Source: Sporolactobacillus putidus
GTDB taxonomy: Bacteria; Bacillota; Bacilli; Bacillales; Sporolactobacillaceae
DNA: 64,000 bases
NCBI RefSeq assembly: GCF_014647035.1
Contig: NZ_BMOK01000014.1
Span: 18,535-82,534, forward strand
Reading direction: 5' to 3'
The notes beneath the pieces are model-generated. The model was not told the origin of the DNA, did no database searches, and saw only the letters and a program-made list of their open reading frames with translations. Position numbers and translations under genes: made by a program. Shown here in pieces: positions 16,478 through 26,539 of this stretch. Position 1 is the stretch's first letter. Every line of letters starts with the position of its first letter.

Positions 16478-17833
16478 ATGTTTGATCTCGAATTAAATAT
16501 TCGTTCTTGGAGCGATCACCTGCGGGCGCGCGGAAACTTCAAAGAAACGGATCTTCTTGAACTGGAAAATCATCTGCGCGATGAGATTGATGATCTGATT
16601 GAAGCCGGTCTCTCACAGGATGAATCGTTTTTGATCGGCGTCAAACGTTTGGGGAATGTCAACGCAATTTCCGAGGAATATTCGAAAGTAAATTCAGAAA
16701 ATCTTTGGAAACATTTATTAATCGATCCGGATCACGTTTATGGCGTGAGCCGGAATCGAAAATATATTGCATTAGTGATTATTTTTTCGCTGCTGGCCGG
16801 TACGTTAATGAAAATTCCCGAGCTGTTCGGCTTTAAACTGTTTAACCCAGCCGATCAATTGTTTTATTTCAAAAATCTTAGTTTGTTTATTTTGCCTTTC
16901 ATTGCCGTTTTTTTTCTGGTTAAGCATCAGTCAAATTGGAAAATGACCGCGTCCATACTGGGAATTTTCTTTCTGGCCGCTCTTACAATCAATCTCTTTC
17001 CATCCTACCCTCCTAAAAGCACGGAGCTGCTCACCGGTATTCACCTTCCTATATTCTTATGGCTGATTACGGGTGCCGCTTATATGGGATTAGAATGGAA
17101 ACTCACCGGAAGAAGAATGGATTTTATCCGATTTACAGGCGAAGCGGTGATTTATGGAACGCTAATATTCTGTGGGATCATTGTTTTAGCATTGTTCACC
17201 GAGACGATATTCAGAGCGATTCAAATCGATCTCAGCAGTTTCATACAGCAGTATCTCTCTGTGTACGGAGGGTGCGCGACAGCGATGATCACCGTGTATC
17301 TTGTAGAATACAAGAAAAGCGTCGTCGAAAATTTTGCTCCGATTCTGGCGAAACTATTCAGCCCTCTTTTTCTGATCACCATGATCGCTTTTCTTTTCGT
17401 CATGATCATTTCGGGAAAGAGCCCATTTGTTGACAGGAATTTTTTAATCGGATTTGATCTTATGCTTGTGTTAGTGCTTGGGCTGGTCCTCTATGTCATT
17501 TCAGCCCGGGACTCCCATGATAATAATAAGCTGTTTGATTATTTGAATCTTGCGCTGATTCTTGCGGCCCTTATTATCGATGGCGTCGCCTTATCAGCTA
17601 TACTTTTCAGATTATCAACCTTCGGAATAACCCCGAATAAAATCGCGGCGCTCGGTGAGAATCTGACCTTGCTGGTCAATCTTGGGGGCCTGGCCTGGCT
17701 GTATCTTCGCTATCTCGTTAAAAAAAATGATTTTCCTCACCTTGAAAAATGGCAAACCGCCTATTTATCTGTTTACGTCATTTGGATGGCTGTTGTTGCA
17801 TTTGCGTTCCCGATAATGTTTCGCTTTAGTTAA
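16478..17833 (+). CDS. Permease-prefix-domain membrane protein in a PadR operon
   Basis: 451 residues. The N-terminal ~90 are a permease-prefix domain (SWSDHLRARG, LLELENHLRDEIDDLIEAGLSQDESFLIGVKRLG). About ten transmembrane segments follow between residues 100 and 450. The start ATG 16478 follows GGGAGGGG, 14 nt after the PadR stop. Such pairs are common in Bacillota, where PadR represses a membrane protein of unsettled role, often linked to cell-envelope stress. A strong terminator follows. The transport substrate, if any, is unknown. Confidence 0.78.
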   Translation: MFDLELNIRSWSDHLRARGNFKETDLLELENHLRDEIDDLIEAGLSQDESFLIGVKRLGNVNAISEEYSKVNSENLWKHLLIDPDHVYGVSRNRKYIALVIIFSLLAGTLMKIPELFGFKLFNPADQLFYFKNLSLFILPFIAVFFLVKHQSNWKMTASILGIFFLAALTINLFPSYPPKSTELLTGIHLPIFLWLITGAAYMGLEWKLTGRRMDFIRFTGEAVIYGTLIFCGIIVLALFTETIFRAIQIDLSSFIQQYLSVYGGCATAMITVYLVEYKKSVVENFAPILAKLFSPLFLITMIAFLFVMIISGKSPFVDRNFLIGFDLMLVLVLGLVLYVISARDSHDNNKLFDYLNLALILAALIIDGVALSAILFRLSTFGITPNKIAALGENLTLLVNLGGLAWLYLRYLVKKNDFPHLEKWQTAYLSVYVIWMAVVAFAFPIMFRFS

Positions 17834-17899
17834 TTCCGACGGCATTGGCTTTTTCGCTGATTTTTATGTCTGGTTCAGCTTTCGCTGTGCATCTTAATG

Positions 17900-17930
17900 G
17901 ATCTTCCCGGATTTTTGGGGAAGATCTTTT
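17900..17930 (+). terminator. Terminator of the PadR/membrane-protein operon
   Basis: A perfect 9-bp stem GATCTTCCC/GGGAAGATC (17900-17908, 17918-17926) followed by TTTT. Confidence 0.85.
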
Positions 17931-18141
17931 AATATTCCCTATGTAAAAATAACGTATTTTTCGCAATCGGGGAGAATAAAGTGTATATTGGTTAGTGAAA
18001 AATCCGGTTTACCAAAATGTAATAAATGCAAAATAATTGTAACAAAAAGTCGAAAATACCGATTTATTTACGGTAAAGACAACCAGATTCACATGAACGT
18101 CTTCTTTGAAACGTTTCATGATAAAGCTATATGCGAGGTGA

Positions 18142-19536
18142 ATGAGCACGAGCATCCGTAAGATCAGCATCATTGTCATAAGCAGTATCCTCATTATTGC
18201 CGCTCTTATATTTGCAGGCATCAGCTATTATCAGGCTACCCGATTCAATGCCCGAATTACGATCAACGGTACAAAAGTGGGCGGACTGACCGCTGATCAG
18301 GCATTAAAGAAATTGAAAACATTGATTTTAACAAACAAAGTCTATGTCGGACAAAATTTAGTGTTCGACGGAAAAAGTACGAAGTCGGGATTTACAAATC
18401 AAGATCTTCCTGAAATCAAGAGATTATTAGGAAAACAGCGGACATGGTGGCCTTCTTCAAAAGCGGAAAATTTCTCGGCGATGCCCAGCCGCACGGATCA
18501 TTATCGAAGCCAGACGCTGAAAGGGGAAGTAGAAGCAAAACTTAAATTAATGAATAAGAGTTTAATAGCGTCAAAAGACGCTCAGGCCTACTTGGATCAT
18601 GGTCAAATCGCCGTTTCCAGGAGCGAAGTGGGGAAACAATATGATATTACCAAACTACTAAAGGATTATGACAACCAGGAATACAGAAGCGAAATCTATT
18701 TGAAACCTATACTCTCACAACCGATTAAGGAAAACAGCCAGATCGTGCAGAATGAAAAGAAAAAGCTGCAGGCACTCGTTCAGCGCACGGTTGATTATCA
18801 GGTTCAGAACCAAACTTATCCTTTGGAAGCAAGCAAGTTCATCCAATATGCAACGGTGTCAAAAGATATGAAGCTCACGATGAACACGACCGATCTTAAG
18901 AATGAGATCGCGGCGATTAATCGCTCCCAATCCACGTTAAATAAAAGTTACATATTTAAGACGCATACGGGTTCAACCATTTCGGTTCAAGGGCAAACCT
19001 ACGGGTGGGCACTGGATGTCGGCCAGGAAACAGCGCGCATACAGAGTGCCTTTGAAAACGGAGAAAAATCGATGAAAGCCTACAATGTCTACGGTATCGG
19101 TTATAATACTTTTGGCGTCGGCTATCATACGACGACGAACAATGGCATTGGCAATACGTATGCCGAAGTGTCTATTCAGGAACAACGCATCTGGATTTAT
19201 AAAAATGGCCAACTGGCAGTCACGACTCCTGTTGTTACCGGCAGGCATGATACGCATGAGGATACGCCGACCGGGGTTTGGTATGTTATGTATAAACAAT
19301 CCCCCTCAACGCTTAAGGGAAGCGAAGCCGGCGACCCTCATTACACGGTCAACGTCTCTTATTGGGCTCAGTTCACGGATGGCGGTGTCGGTTTCCATGA
19401 CGCCTCATGGCGGAAAAACTGGGCAAGTGATGCTTATCTCACAGGCGGATCGGGCGGCTGTGTAAACACGCCCCCAAATGTGATGAAATCCGTCTATGAC
19501 AATCTGACACAAAACGAGCCGGTTATCGTTTATTAA
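18142..19536 (+). CDS. L,D-transpeptidase (ErfK/YbiS/YkuD) with N-terminal membrane anchor
   Basis: 464 residues. A single transmembrane helix at ~8-30 anchors it to the membrane, facing outward. Residues ~40-300 are a peptidoglycan-binding-like region of the type found before YkuD domains. The catalytic domain (about 345-464) has FHDASWR with His419 and SGGCVNTP with Cys440. It makes 3-3 cross-links or links proteins to the wall without a beta-lactam-sensitive step. GCGAGGTGA precedes ATG 18142. A strong terminator follows, so it is monocistronic. Confidence 0.92.
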   Translation: MSTSIRKISIIVISSILIIAALIFAGISYYQATRFNARITINGTKVGGLTADQALKKLKTLILTNKVYVGQNLVFDGKSTKSGFTNQDLPEIKRLLGKQRTWWPSSKAENFSAMPSRTDHYRSQTLKGEVEAKLKLMNKSLIASKDAQAYLDHGQIAVSRSEVGKQYDITKLLKDYDNQEYRSEIYLKPILSQPIKENSQIVQNEKKKLQALVQRTVDYQVQNQTYPLEASKFIQYATVSKDMKLTMNTTDLKNEIAAINRSQSTLNKSYIFKTHTGSTISVQGQTYGWALDVGQETARIQSAFENGEKSMKAYNVYGIGYNTFGVGYHTTTNNGIGNTYAEVSIQEQRIWIYKNGQLAVTTPVVTGRHDTHEDTPTGVWYVMYKQSPSTLKGSEAGDPHYTVNVSYWAQFTDGGVGFHDASWRKNWASDAYLTGGSGGCVNTPPNVMKSVYDNLTQNEPVIVY

Positions 19537-19549
19537 AAAAGGTTCAATC

Positions 19550-19588
19550 AAAAAAGCGTTCATCAGAGTATGTGATGAGCGCTTTTTT
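19550..19588 (+). terminator. Terminator of the L,D-transpeptidase gene
   Basis: A 16-bp stem (19550-19565 with 19573-19588, one G-U) with a 7-nt loop. The arms carry A and T runs. Confidence 0.88.
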
Positions 19589-19968
19589 ATACTATAAGAA
19601 AGAATAAAATTTTTAAGGATTATAACATAAGCGGCCGAACATAAGCGCCGCGTCCTGCGGCATGTTCAGTATTAATCCGTCCTGGCCTCCGGGCGGCGTG
19701 CGGGATTCAAACAGAGCGTTTTTTGATTCGCTTGGGTCAATCCGTAAACAGGCTAAGGACATTAGGCTGGCTTAACACTCATGCCATAGTATATGCTGTT
19801 TACTAGAAACATCGACATGAGAAAAATGATGAGGAATAGATTTACTTCCTGAATGATTAACAGATTGAATCATTTCACATGAATTTACGGTGAATCTGTT
19901 CAGCGTTTTTTGCACCGACCTCTCATGACAAAAAGGAAAAAGTGATAAGAAGAAAGGAGAACTGTACG
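19589..19968 (+). other. Upstream region of the LuxR/MalT-like gene
   Basis: 380 bp with no supported gene. The first half is GC-richer and non-repetitive; the second half is AT-rich and should hold the promoter. AAAGGAGAA (19952-19961) is the ribosome binding site. Confidence 0.5.
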
Positions 19969-22584
19969 ATGGACCTGCCCGAGAAGTTATACGCTTCACG
20001 ATTTGTTTCTATTCCGGCCGTAAAGTGTCATATTCCCCCAAGCAATACAGATATACTCCCGCGCCCAAGGCTGGCATCAATCCTGAATCAAGGCCTGCAG
20101 AGTAAGTTAATTTTTATCAGTGCGCCGGCGGGCTATGGGAAATCGACTCTGCTGGCTGAATGGGCGCTAGGACTGGATCATAACCCCTGCTGGATTTCCC
20201 TTGACCCGGCAGATAATGATGTTGTCCGTTTTTGGCGCTGCATGATTGCGTCAATTGATACCGTTTATTCCGGCTTTGAAGAAAGAACATTTCCAGTTTT
20301 GAATATGCTCTATCCTTCCGATTATGAACAAGCCGTCAACGTTATCTTGAATGAGCTCCATCAGCTTGAACAGCCGTTTGTACTGATATTGGATGATTTT
20401 CACTTTCTGACAGAGAAAAATCTGATTTCAGCGTTCTCTTATTTTATTGATTATTTGCCTGAGAACGTTCATCTTGCTGTTTCCAGCCGGAACGAGCCGC
20501 CTTTTCAGTCGGCGAAGCTGCGGACCAGCCGGCTCATGCTTCATTTGAGCGCGAAAGATCTGCGCTTTAACGAAGAGGAGGGGGCAGACTTTTATCGTCA
20601 TTCTATGAAACTCAAATTGGATCATGGCGAGAGTTCGGAACTGGTGAGGCGCACAGAAGGATGGGTAACCGCGCTGAAGCTGGCAGGATTGACACTGCGG
20701 AACTCCGGGCAGGCGCCAATTGAAATTCAGGATTTTGCCGGAAGCACCCGTTTGCTGGAACACTATTTGCTGGAGGAAGTCTTTCACCTGCAAAGCGAGC
20801 CTGTCCGGAAGTTTCTGTTGGACTGCGCATTTCTGAAACAAATGAATGCTGTTCTATGCAACGCGGTCACAGGTAATGATGACGGACAGACGATACTTGA
20901 GGATCTTGAACGTGCCCAGCTTTTTGTCATTCCGCTTGATGAGCAGGGCAGGTGGTATCGATTTCATCACTTATTCTCCGAATTTTTACAGCATCGGCTG
21001 CATCGGACCGCCCCTGAAAGAATCCCGGCCCTCTATCTAAAAGCGGGAGAATGGTGTGAAAAACAACATCTTCAGGAAGAAGCGCTGGAGTATTATATAA
21101 ATGGAAGGCATTTTCGTTCCGCTTTGCGGGTACTCGACGAGATGAGAGCCAAAATGTTTCGAATGGACTGGTCTCTATTTAAATCTTGGCTCTCCGAGAT
21201 ACCGGATGATTTGCTTCTGGAGCATCCATCGCTTTATTTCTCCTACGCTCTTTCTCTGCTGTTTGGAGATCGAAAGTACGCTTTAGCTGAGAAAATGCTT
21301 CGAGAAGCGGAGGGACGATTTGAAATCCTGGCTGCTGGCTGGACCGAGAAGGAAAAGAATCATTTTTGGAGCAATTTTTACTTTGTAAAAGCGCATGCCG
21401 CGGCAGAAACCTTAAACGGCATGGACCAGGTGGTTCAGTACATGAAGCGCTCCAAACAATTTAATCCATCGGGACCTGAACTTGTTTTCGCCCAGAAAAA
21501 CGCGGGCAAGCCTTCATTAATCCGAGAACACGAAGCGCCGTCCAAAGGTCATATACATCGATCTTTCCTAATACCATTTTTCCAGAACTTAATTGCCACA
21601 GTCGATGATCTGGGCCTGTCTTCTCCGCCAAAGGTCAGTTTGTCTGAATTTCTATATGAATGGGATAACATTGACGAGGCTGAATCTACATTGAAAACTG
21701 TTTTTGAATCAACCGATCTGAAAAATCCAACGGCTTCTGAGGCGCTGGTTCCGGCATGGCTGCTGTTTTCCCGTATTCAAAAAGTTCATGGCTTATGTGA
21801 TGAGGCAGAACATACCCTGCTGCAGGCGAAAAGGAACTGCATGATTTTGGGTGTTCCGTCCGCGCTGATTTATGTAGACGCGGAGATCGCCGGAGTTGCT
21901 CTTATGCAGGGAAATACGGAACCAGCGGATGAATGGATCAGGCGCTATTCGCTGTCCGTTAAGGACGAGCTCTCCGTCGATCATCTGTATGAGTACCTTT
22001 TCCTGGTTCGGATACTTATCGCAAAGAAACACGATAAAGAAGCGTGGACGCTTTCTGAAAGGCTGAGAACCATTTCATACCATGGAAAACGTCTCTTCTA
22101 CTGGGCGGAAGTCATGATCCTGCAATCGCTGATTCTGCAGCAGACTGGAAGAACAGAGCATGCTTTGGAAAAATTGAGAACGGTCCTGCACCGTACAGAG
22201 CCTGAAGGGTTTATTCGAACCTATGTTGACGAAGGAAAGCCGATGGCTGAGCTGCTTGCCCTGTTTGTCCGGTCGCGATCAAGTATACAGGCAGAAGAAG
22301 CGCCGTCTCTGCAGTATGTCCGAACACTCTTGGCTGCCGTTAAAAGCCGTCTGGACGGGTTGACTGAAATGGATTCTGTTGTCGATCCTTTAACAGACAT
22401 TCTGACAAAGCAGGAAAGCATGGTGCTGGGGCTGATCGTCCAGGGACTGACGAACAAAGAAATCGCTGAAAAATTGAAGATCAGTTACGGTACGGTCAAG
22501 ACGCACATTAATAACGTCTATAGCAAGCTTCAGGTGCACAGCCGTTTGACGGCGATTCGGAAAGGAAAAGAGCTTGGACTCTGA
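19969..22584 (+). CDS. MalT-like LuxR-family ATP-dependent transcriptional regulator
   Basis: 871 residues, typical of large STAND/LAL regulators. The Walker A motif is SAPAGYGKSTLL (~50-61), with Walker B ILDDFHFL near 145. A winged-helix and TPR-like helical sensor region (~350-800) carries alternating WCEKQHLQEEALEYYI units. The C-terminal LuxR helix-turn-helix (LTKQESMVLGLIVQGLTNKEIAEKL, GTVKTHINNVYSKL) covers ~808-870. Such proteins oligomerise on binding ATP and an inducer and activate nearby genes. The ATG at 19969 has the ribosome binding site and is preferred over 19942. The giant surface-protein gene follows 300 bp later on the same strand and is a plausible target. Confidence 0.9.
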   Translation: MDLPEKLYASRFVSIPAVKCHIPPSNTDILPRPRLASILNQGLQSKLIFISAPAGYGKSTLLAEWALGLDHNPCWISLDPADNDVVRFWRCMIASIDTVYSGFEERTFPVLNMLYPSDYEQAVNVILNELHQLEQPFVLILDDFHFLTEKNLISAFSYFIDYLPENVHLAVSSRNEPPFQSAKLRTSRLMLHLSAKDLRFNEEEGADFYRHSMKLKLDHGESSELVRRTEGWVTALKLAGLTLRNSGQAPIEIQDFAGSTRLLEHYLLEEVFHLQSEPVRKFLLDCAFLKQMNAVLCNAVTGNDDGQTILEDLERAQLFVIPLDEQGRWYRFHHLFSEFLQHRLHRTAPERIPALYLKAGEWCEKQHLQEEALEYYINGRHFRSALRVLDEMRAKMFRMDWSLFKSWLSEIPDDLLLEHPSLYFSYALSLLFGDRKYALAEKMLREAEGRFEILAAGWTEKEKNHFWSNFYFVKAHAAAETLNGMDQVVQYMKRSKQFNPSGPELVFAQKNAGKPSLIREHEAPSKGHIHRSFLIPFFQNLIATVDDLGLSSPPKVSLSEFLYEWDNIDEAESTLKTVFESTDLKNPTASEALVPAWLLFSRIQKVHGLCDEAEHTLLQAKRNCMILGVPSALIYVDAEIAGVALMQGNTEPADEWIRRYSLSVKDELSVDHLYEYLFLVRILIAKKHDKEAWTLSERLRTISYHGKRLFYWAEVMILQSLILQQTGRTEHALEKLRTVLHRTEPEGFIRTYVDEGKPMAELLALFVRSRSSIQAEEAPSLQYVRTLLAAVKSRLDGLTEMDSVVDPLTDILTKQESMVLGLIVQGLTNKEIAEKLKISYGTVKTHINNVYSKLQVHSRLTAIRKGKELGL

Positions 22585-22596
22585 AATTGCTGAAGA

Positions 22597-22640
22597 AAGA
22601 TCCACCCCTCTCTCTACCCTGAGGTGGATCTTTTTTTTTA
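22597..22640 (+). terminator. Terminator of the MalT-like gene
   Basis: A 10-bp stem AAGATCCACC/GGTGGATCTT (22597-22606, 22623-22632) followed by a long T run. Confidence 0.9.
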
Positions 22641-22883
22641 CATTTTTTTATATAATTTCCTTTGACAGAAAGGAGTGACATTTATCACAGAAAGCATTGA
22701 GATTAAGAGGAGACTTAATCAAATAGCCGGGCTTCTAAGTCCTCAAGCACCTGCAGTGCAAACAGAAGGCTGTGTTGCATAACGCCGGTTCGGGGATGTT
22801 GCACTTGCCATTTTTAAAAGATCGCTTATGAGCTTTCTTTAAACAATAATACTTATTGAGGGTTGGGAGATGAGAAAGCAAAC

Positions 22884-25800
22884 ATGTACCGGAAAAAAAG
22901 CACTTTGCTTTTTCTTGCTTTCATATTGTTTTTATCAACATTTATTCAATTCACTTCTCCGCGAGCGGGGCTTGCGGATACTTCCGGATTTGCAGGAGGA
23001 AGCGGAACAGCGAATGACCCTTGGGTGATCACAACACCGCAGCAATTGGATAACGTTCGAAATGATTTGTCCGCCCATTACAAGTTAGGAAACGACATTG
23101 ATTTGTCCTCGTATGTATCGTCCGGCGGAGCAGGTTATCATGCCGGCGCAGGCTGGGAACCGATAGGCGATAATACGAACCCTTTTAACGGTACATTCAA
23201 TGGACAGGGGCACAGAATCATCGGACTTCAGATCAATCGTCCTTTGACAGATTATGTCGGGCTGTTTGGCAGTGTAGGTCCCGGAGGAAGGGTTCAAAAT
23301 GTCGGTATGCAGGATGACCGTGTAAACGGTCTTTCCTATGCGGGCGGTCTGGCGGGTAACAATACGGGCAGCATCGCCAACGCCTATGCAGCAGGAAGTG
23401 TAAACGGAAGTAATCTGCACAACGGCGGTTTAGTAGGTTATAACGATATGGGCGGCAGTATTGTCAATTCCTATGCTTCGTGCAGCGTGAGCGGTGATCG
23501 TGGCACAGGCGGTCTGGCGGGTAGCAATACGGGCAGCATCACCAACGCGTATGCTACAGGCAATGTAAACGGCCGCGATGGTACCGGCGGTCTTGTCGGA
23601 TATGATTTTGGCGGCAGTATCACTGATACTTACGCAGCGGGGCACGTAAGCGGGAGTACCTCTGTCGGCGGACTGGTCGGTATAGATTTCATCCACACCA
23701 TCCAGAACAGCTTCTATAACTCCGAAACATCCGGTCAGTCCGATACAGGCAAGGGAACACCGAAAACAACAGCAGAGATGAAAACCCAATCTACTTATAC
23801 TGATGCAGGCTGGGATTTCAGCGGCACATGGGGAATTAATCCGACGATTAACGAAGGCTATCCGTTTTTCACCCCCTCCTACACGGTGGTCTACAATGAC
23901 AACGGCAGCACGAGCGGGAGCGTACCGACCGACAGCAATACTTATAAGGAAAATAACACAGTAACCGTGCTGAACAATACAGGTAATCTGAAAAAAGACG
24001 GTTATACTTTCGACGGCTGGAATACAAAAGCGGACGGGAGCGGGACGTCTTATACGCCTGGTGATCAGATAACAATGGGTCCGTCAAATGTGACATTGTA
24101 CGCTCAGTGGGTTCCGATCAAGTGGTATTATGTCCAGTATAACGGGAACGGTAATAACGAAGGTAATATTCCACCACAGTCTCCTCTAACAGCACCGGGT
24201 GCGACTCTATTGATCTTGGGAAATATAGGGGAACTGAGCCGAACCGGCTACAGCTTCGCCGGGTGGAATACAAAGCTGGACGGGAGCGGGACGTCTTATA
24301 TGCCTGGTGATCAGATAACGATGGGTCAGTCAAATGTGACATTGTACGCCCGGTGGACGGCCAATCGCTACACGGTCAGTTTCGATAGTAACGGAGGCTC
24401 GGCAGTCAGCGATCAGACAGTAAACTACGGCGATCAGGCAAGTCAGCCATCCGATCCCGCGCGAACAGGGTATACATTCGCCGGCTGGTACACGGACATC
24501 AACCTGACCAAAGTTTATGATTTCGGCACGAAAATCACTGCGGATACACAGCTTTACGCCAAATGGACGGTCAATCGCTATACGGTCAGTTTCGATAGCA
24601 ATGGCGGCTCGGCAGTCGGTGATCAGACAGTGAACTACGGCGATCAGGCAAGTCAGCCATCCGATCCCGCGCGAACAGGATATACATTCGCCGGCTGGTA
24701 CGCGGACAGCAGCCTGACCAAAGTTTTCGATTTCAGCGCGAAAATCACTGCGGATACACAACTTTACGCCAAATGGACGGTCAATAGTTACACGGTCAGT
24801 TTCGATAGCAATGGCGGCTCGGCAGTCGGCGGTCAGACAGTGAACTACGGCGATCAGGCAACTCAGCCGTCCGATCCTGCGCGAGCAGGGTATACATTCG
24901 CCGGCTGGTACGCGGACAGCAACCTGACCAAAGTTTTCGATTTCAGCACGAAAATCACTGCGGATACACAGCTTTACGCCAAATGGACGATCAATCGCTA
25001 CACGGTCAGTTTCGACAGCAATGGCGGCTCGGCAGTCGGCGGTCAGACAGTGAACTACGGCGATCAGGCAACTCAGCCATCCGATCCTGCGCGAACAGGG
25101 TACACCTTTGCTGGCTGGTATGCGGACAGCAGCCTAACCAAGGTTTTCGATTTCAGCACGAAAATCACTGCGGATACACAGCTTTACGCCAAATGGACGG
25201 TCAATCGCTATACGGTCAGTTTCAATAGTAACGGAGGCAGCGCGACACCAGAAATCAACGCAGACTATGGGGACACGATCAGCGCCCCGTCTGTTCCGAC
25301 ACAAACAGGTTATACCTTTGCCGGCTGGTATAAAGATAAAGATTTGACGATGGCATGGGACTTTGAAAAAGATACCGTCACTCAGGATACAACGCTCTAC
25401 GCCAAATGGACGGTCAACAGCTACTCTGTCACGTATGACGGAAACGGCAACAACAGGGGCAGCGTGCCTGCAGAAAAAACTTATCCTTATAATGGCAGTT
25501 TTACGGTATCAGGTAATACAGGGGAACTGAGCCGAACAGGCTACACATTTGCCGGATGGAACACGGGTATGGACGGGAGCGGGACGACCTATACCCCCGA
25601 TAGCGTGTTCACTATGGGAGCAGCAAATGTGGCACTGTATGCTCTGTGGAACATTAACAATGACATCATCAGCTTCGATAGTAACGGCGGATCTATAGTG
25701 AATGCGCAAACGGTCCGATATGGTGACTTGGCCGGTAAGCCATCCGATCCTGTGCGAGCAGGTTATACTTTCTCCCGCTGGTACGCGGACAGCAGTCTGA

Positions 25801-26432
25801 CCAAAATTTTCGATTTCAGCACGAAAATCACTGCAGATACACAGCTTTACGCCAAATGGACGGCCAATCGCTACACGGTCAGTTTCGACAGCAATGGCGG
25901 CTCGGCAGTCGGCGGTCAGACAGTGAACTACGGCGATCAGGCAACTCAGCCATCCGATCCTGCGCGAACAGGTTATACCTTTGCCGGCTGGTATGCGGAC
26001 AGCAGCCTGACCAAAGTTTTCGATTTCAGCACGAAAATCACTGCGGATACAAAACTTCATGCCAAATGGGTGATCAACGGCTTCTCGATAAATCATGCCG
26101 AGAGTGATGGGATCAATATAGTGCGAGCGGCGTCTCATTCCGTAAAAAAAGTCTTTAATGAAAGTTCGGAAAAACTAGCGGGATCAACCGAAAAAGATGA
26201 AAAAAGTGTACCCGCTGTACTGCAAAAAAGCCAAGAAAAGCAGACAGTGAAATCCGAAACCCGGCAACCAAAACATACTGATGCTCAAAGTGGAGAAAAG
26301 TTGTCACAAACCGCTGGGTCGACTAATGGGGGAATTATTACAGCAGGTGTCTTGTTCTTAACGTTAGCAGGCGGCGCCGTGATCATTTTCTTAACACGGA
26401 GAAGAAAGCACAGCAACGACAGAGAGCAGTAA
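22884..26432 (+). CDS. Large surface protein with GLUG and InlB-type B repeats and an LSQTA-like sorting signal
   Basis: 1182 residues. A signal peptide (MYRKKSTLLFLAFILFLST, cut near GLA-DT) precedes ~280 residues of GLUG-type repeats (GGLAGNNTGSI, NAYAAGSVNG and similar). Ten ~70-residue Listeria/Bacteroides-type B repeats follow (YTVSFDSNGGS, GYTFAGWYADSSLTKVFDF, TLYAKW). The C-terminus has a polar region, LSQTAG, a hydrophobic span (about 21 residues) and RRRK. That is a cell-wall sorting signal with Ser for Pro and Ala for Gly of LPxTG. It is expected to be covalently attached to the wall and to act as an adhesin or matrix protein. The frame is open to 22863, but ATG 22884 gives the normal signal peptide; its ribosome binding site is weak. 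No sortase is in the window. Confidence 0.85.
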   Translation: MYRKKSTLLFLAFILFLSTFIQFTSPRAGLADTSGFAGGSGTANDPWVITTPQQLDNVRNDLSAHYKLGNDIDLSSYVSSGGAGYHAGAGWEPIGDNTNPFNGTFNGQGHRIIGLQINRPLTDYVGLFGSVGPGGRVQNVGMQDDRVNGLSYAGGLAGNNTGSIANAYAAGSVNGSNLHNGGLVGYNDMGGSIVNSYASCSVSGDRGTGGLAGSNTGSITNAYATGNVNGRDGTGGLVGYDFGGSITDTYAAGHVSGSTSVGGLVGIDFIHTIQNSFYNSETSGQSDTGKGTPKTTAEMKTQSTYTDAGWDFSGTWGINPTINEGYPFFTPSYTVVYNDNGSTSGSVPTDSNTYKENNTVTVLNNTGNLKKDGYTFDGWNTKADGSGTSYTPGDQITMGPSNVTLYAQWVPIKWYYVQYNGNGNNEGNIPPQSPLTAPGATLLILGNIGELSRTGYSFAGWNTKLDGSGTSYMPGDQITMGQSNVTLYARWTANRYTVSFDSNGGSAVSDQTVNYGDQASQPSDPARTGYTFAGWYTDINLTKVYDFGTKITADTQLYAKWTVNRYTVSFDSNGGSAVGDQTVNYGDQASQPSDPARTGYTFAGWYADSSLTKVFDFSAKITADTQLYAKWTVNSYTVSFDSNGGSAVGGQTVNYGDQATQPSDPARAGYTFAGWYADSNLTKVFDFSTKITADTQLYAKWTINRYTVSFDSNGGSAVGGQTVNYGDQATQPSDPARTGYTFAGWYADSSLTKVFDFSTKITADTQLYAKWTVNRYTVSFNSNGGSATPEINADYGDTISAPSVPTQTGYTFAGWYKDKDLTMAWDFEKDTVTQDTTLYAKWTVNSYSVTYDGNGNNRGSVPAEKTYPYNGSFTVSGNTGELSRTGYTFAGWNTGMDGSGTTYTPDSVFTMGAANVALYALWNINNDIISFDSNGGSIVNAQTVRYGDLAGKPSDPVRAGYTFSRWYADSSLTKIFDFSTKITADTQLYAKWTANRYTVSFDSNGGSAVGGQTVNYGDQATQPSDPARTGYTFAGWYADSSLTKVFDFSTKITADTKLHAKWVINGFSINHAESDGINIVRAASHSVKKVFNESSEKLAGSTEKDEKSVPAVLQKSQEKQTVKSETRQPKHTDAQSGEKLSQTAGSTNGGIITAGVLFLTLAGGAVIIFLTRRRKHSNDREQ
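24366..25205 (+). repeat. Four near-identical 210-bp tandem repeats within the surface-protein gene
   Basis: Units start at 24366, 24576, 24786 and 24996 and differ at only a few positions. A fifth, nearly identical unit sits apart at 25869-26070, after diverged repeats at 25206, 25416 and ~25660. Two longer repeats (23877-24110 and 24130-24357) precede the block. The pattern points to recent unequal recombination or gene conversion. Confidence 0.9.
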
Positions 26433-26468
26433 GCAATCAATTCATAACAGCAAGGGATCAATCATATC

Positions 26469-26511
26469 AAAAAACAGCATTTTGCCTGATCAAGCGGACT
26501 GCTGTTTTTTT
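26469..26511 (+). terminator. Terminator of the surface-protein gene
   Basis: An 11-bp stem AAAAAACAGCA/TGCTGTTTTTT (26469-26479, 26500-26510) with a 20-nt loop. It can act in both directions. Confidence 0.85.
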
Positions 26512-26539
26512 ACGCAAAAGAAAAAATAAAGGCTAATTT

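Noticed and set aside
23085..26138. Several long minus-strand ORFs across the surface-protein gene
   Set aside because: They are antisense shadows of a repetitive coding sequence, with no start signals or families.
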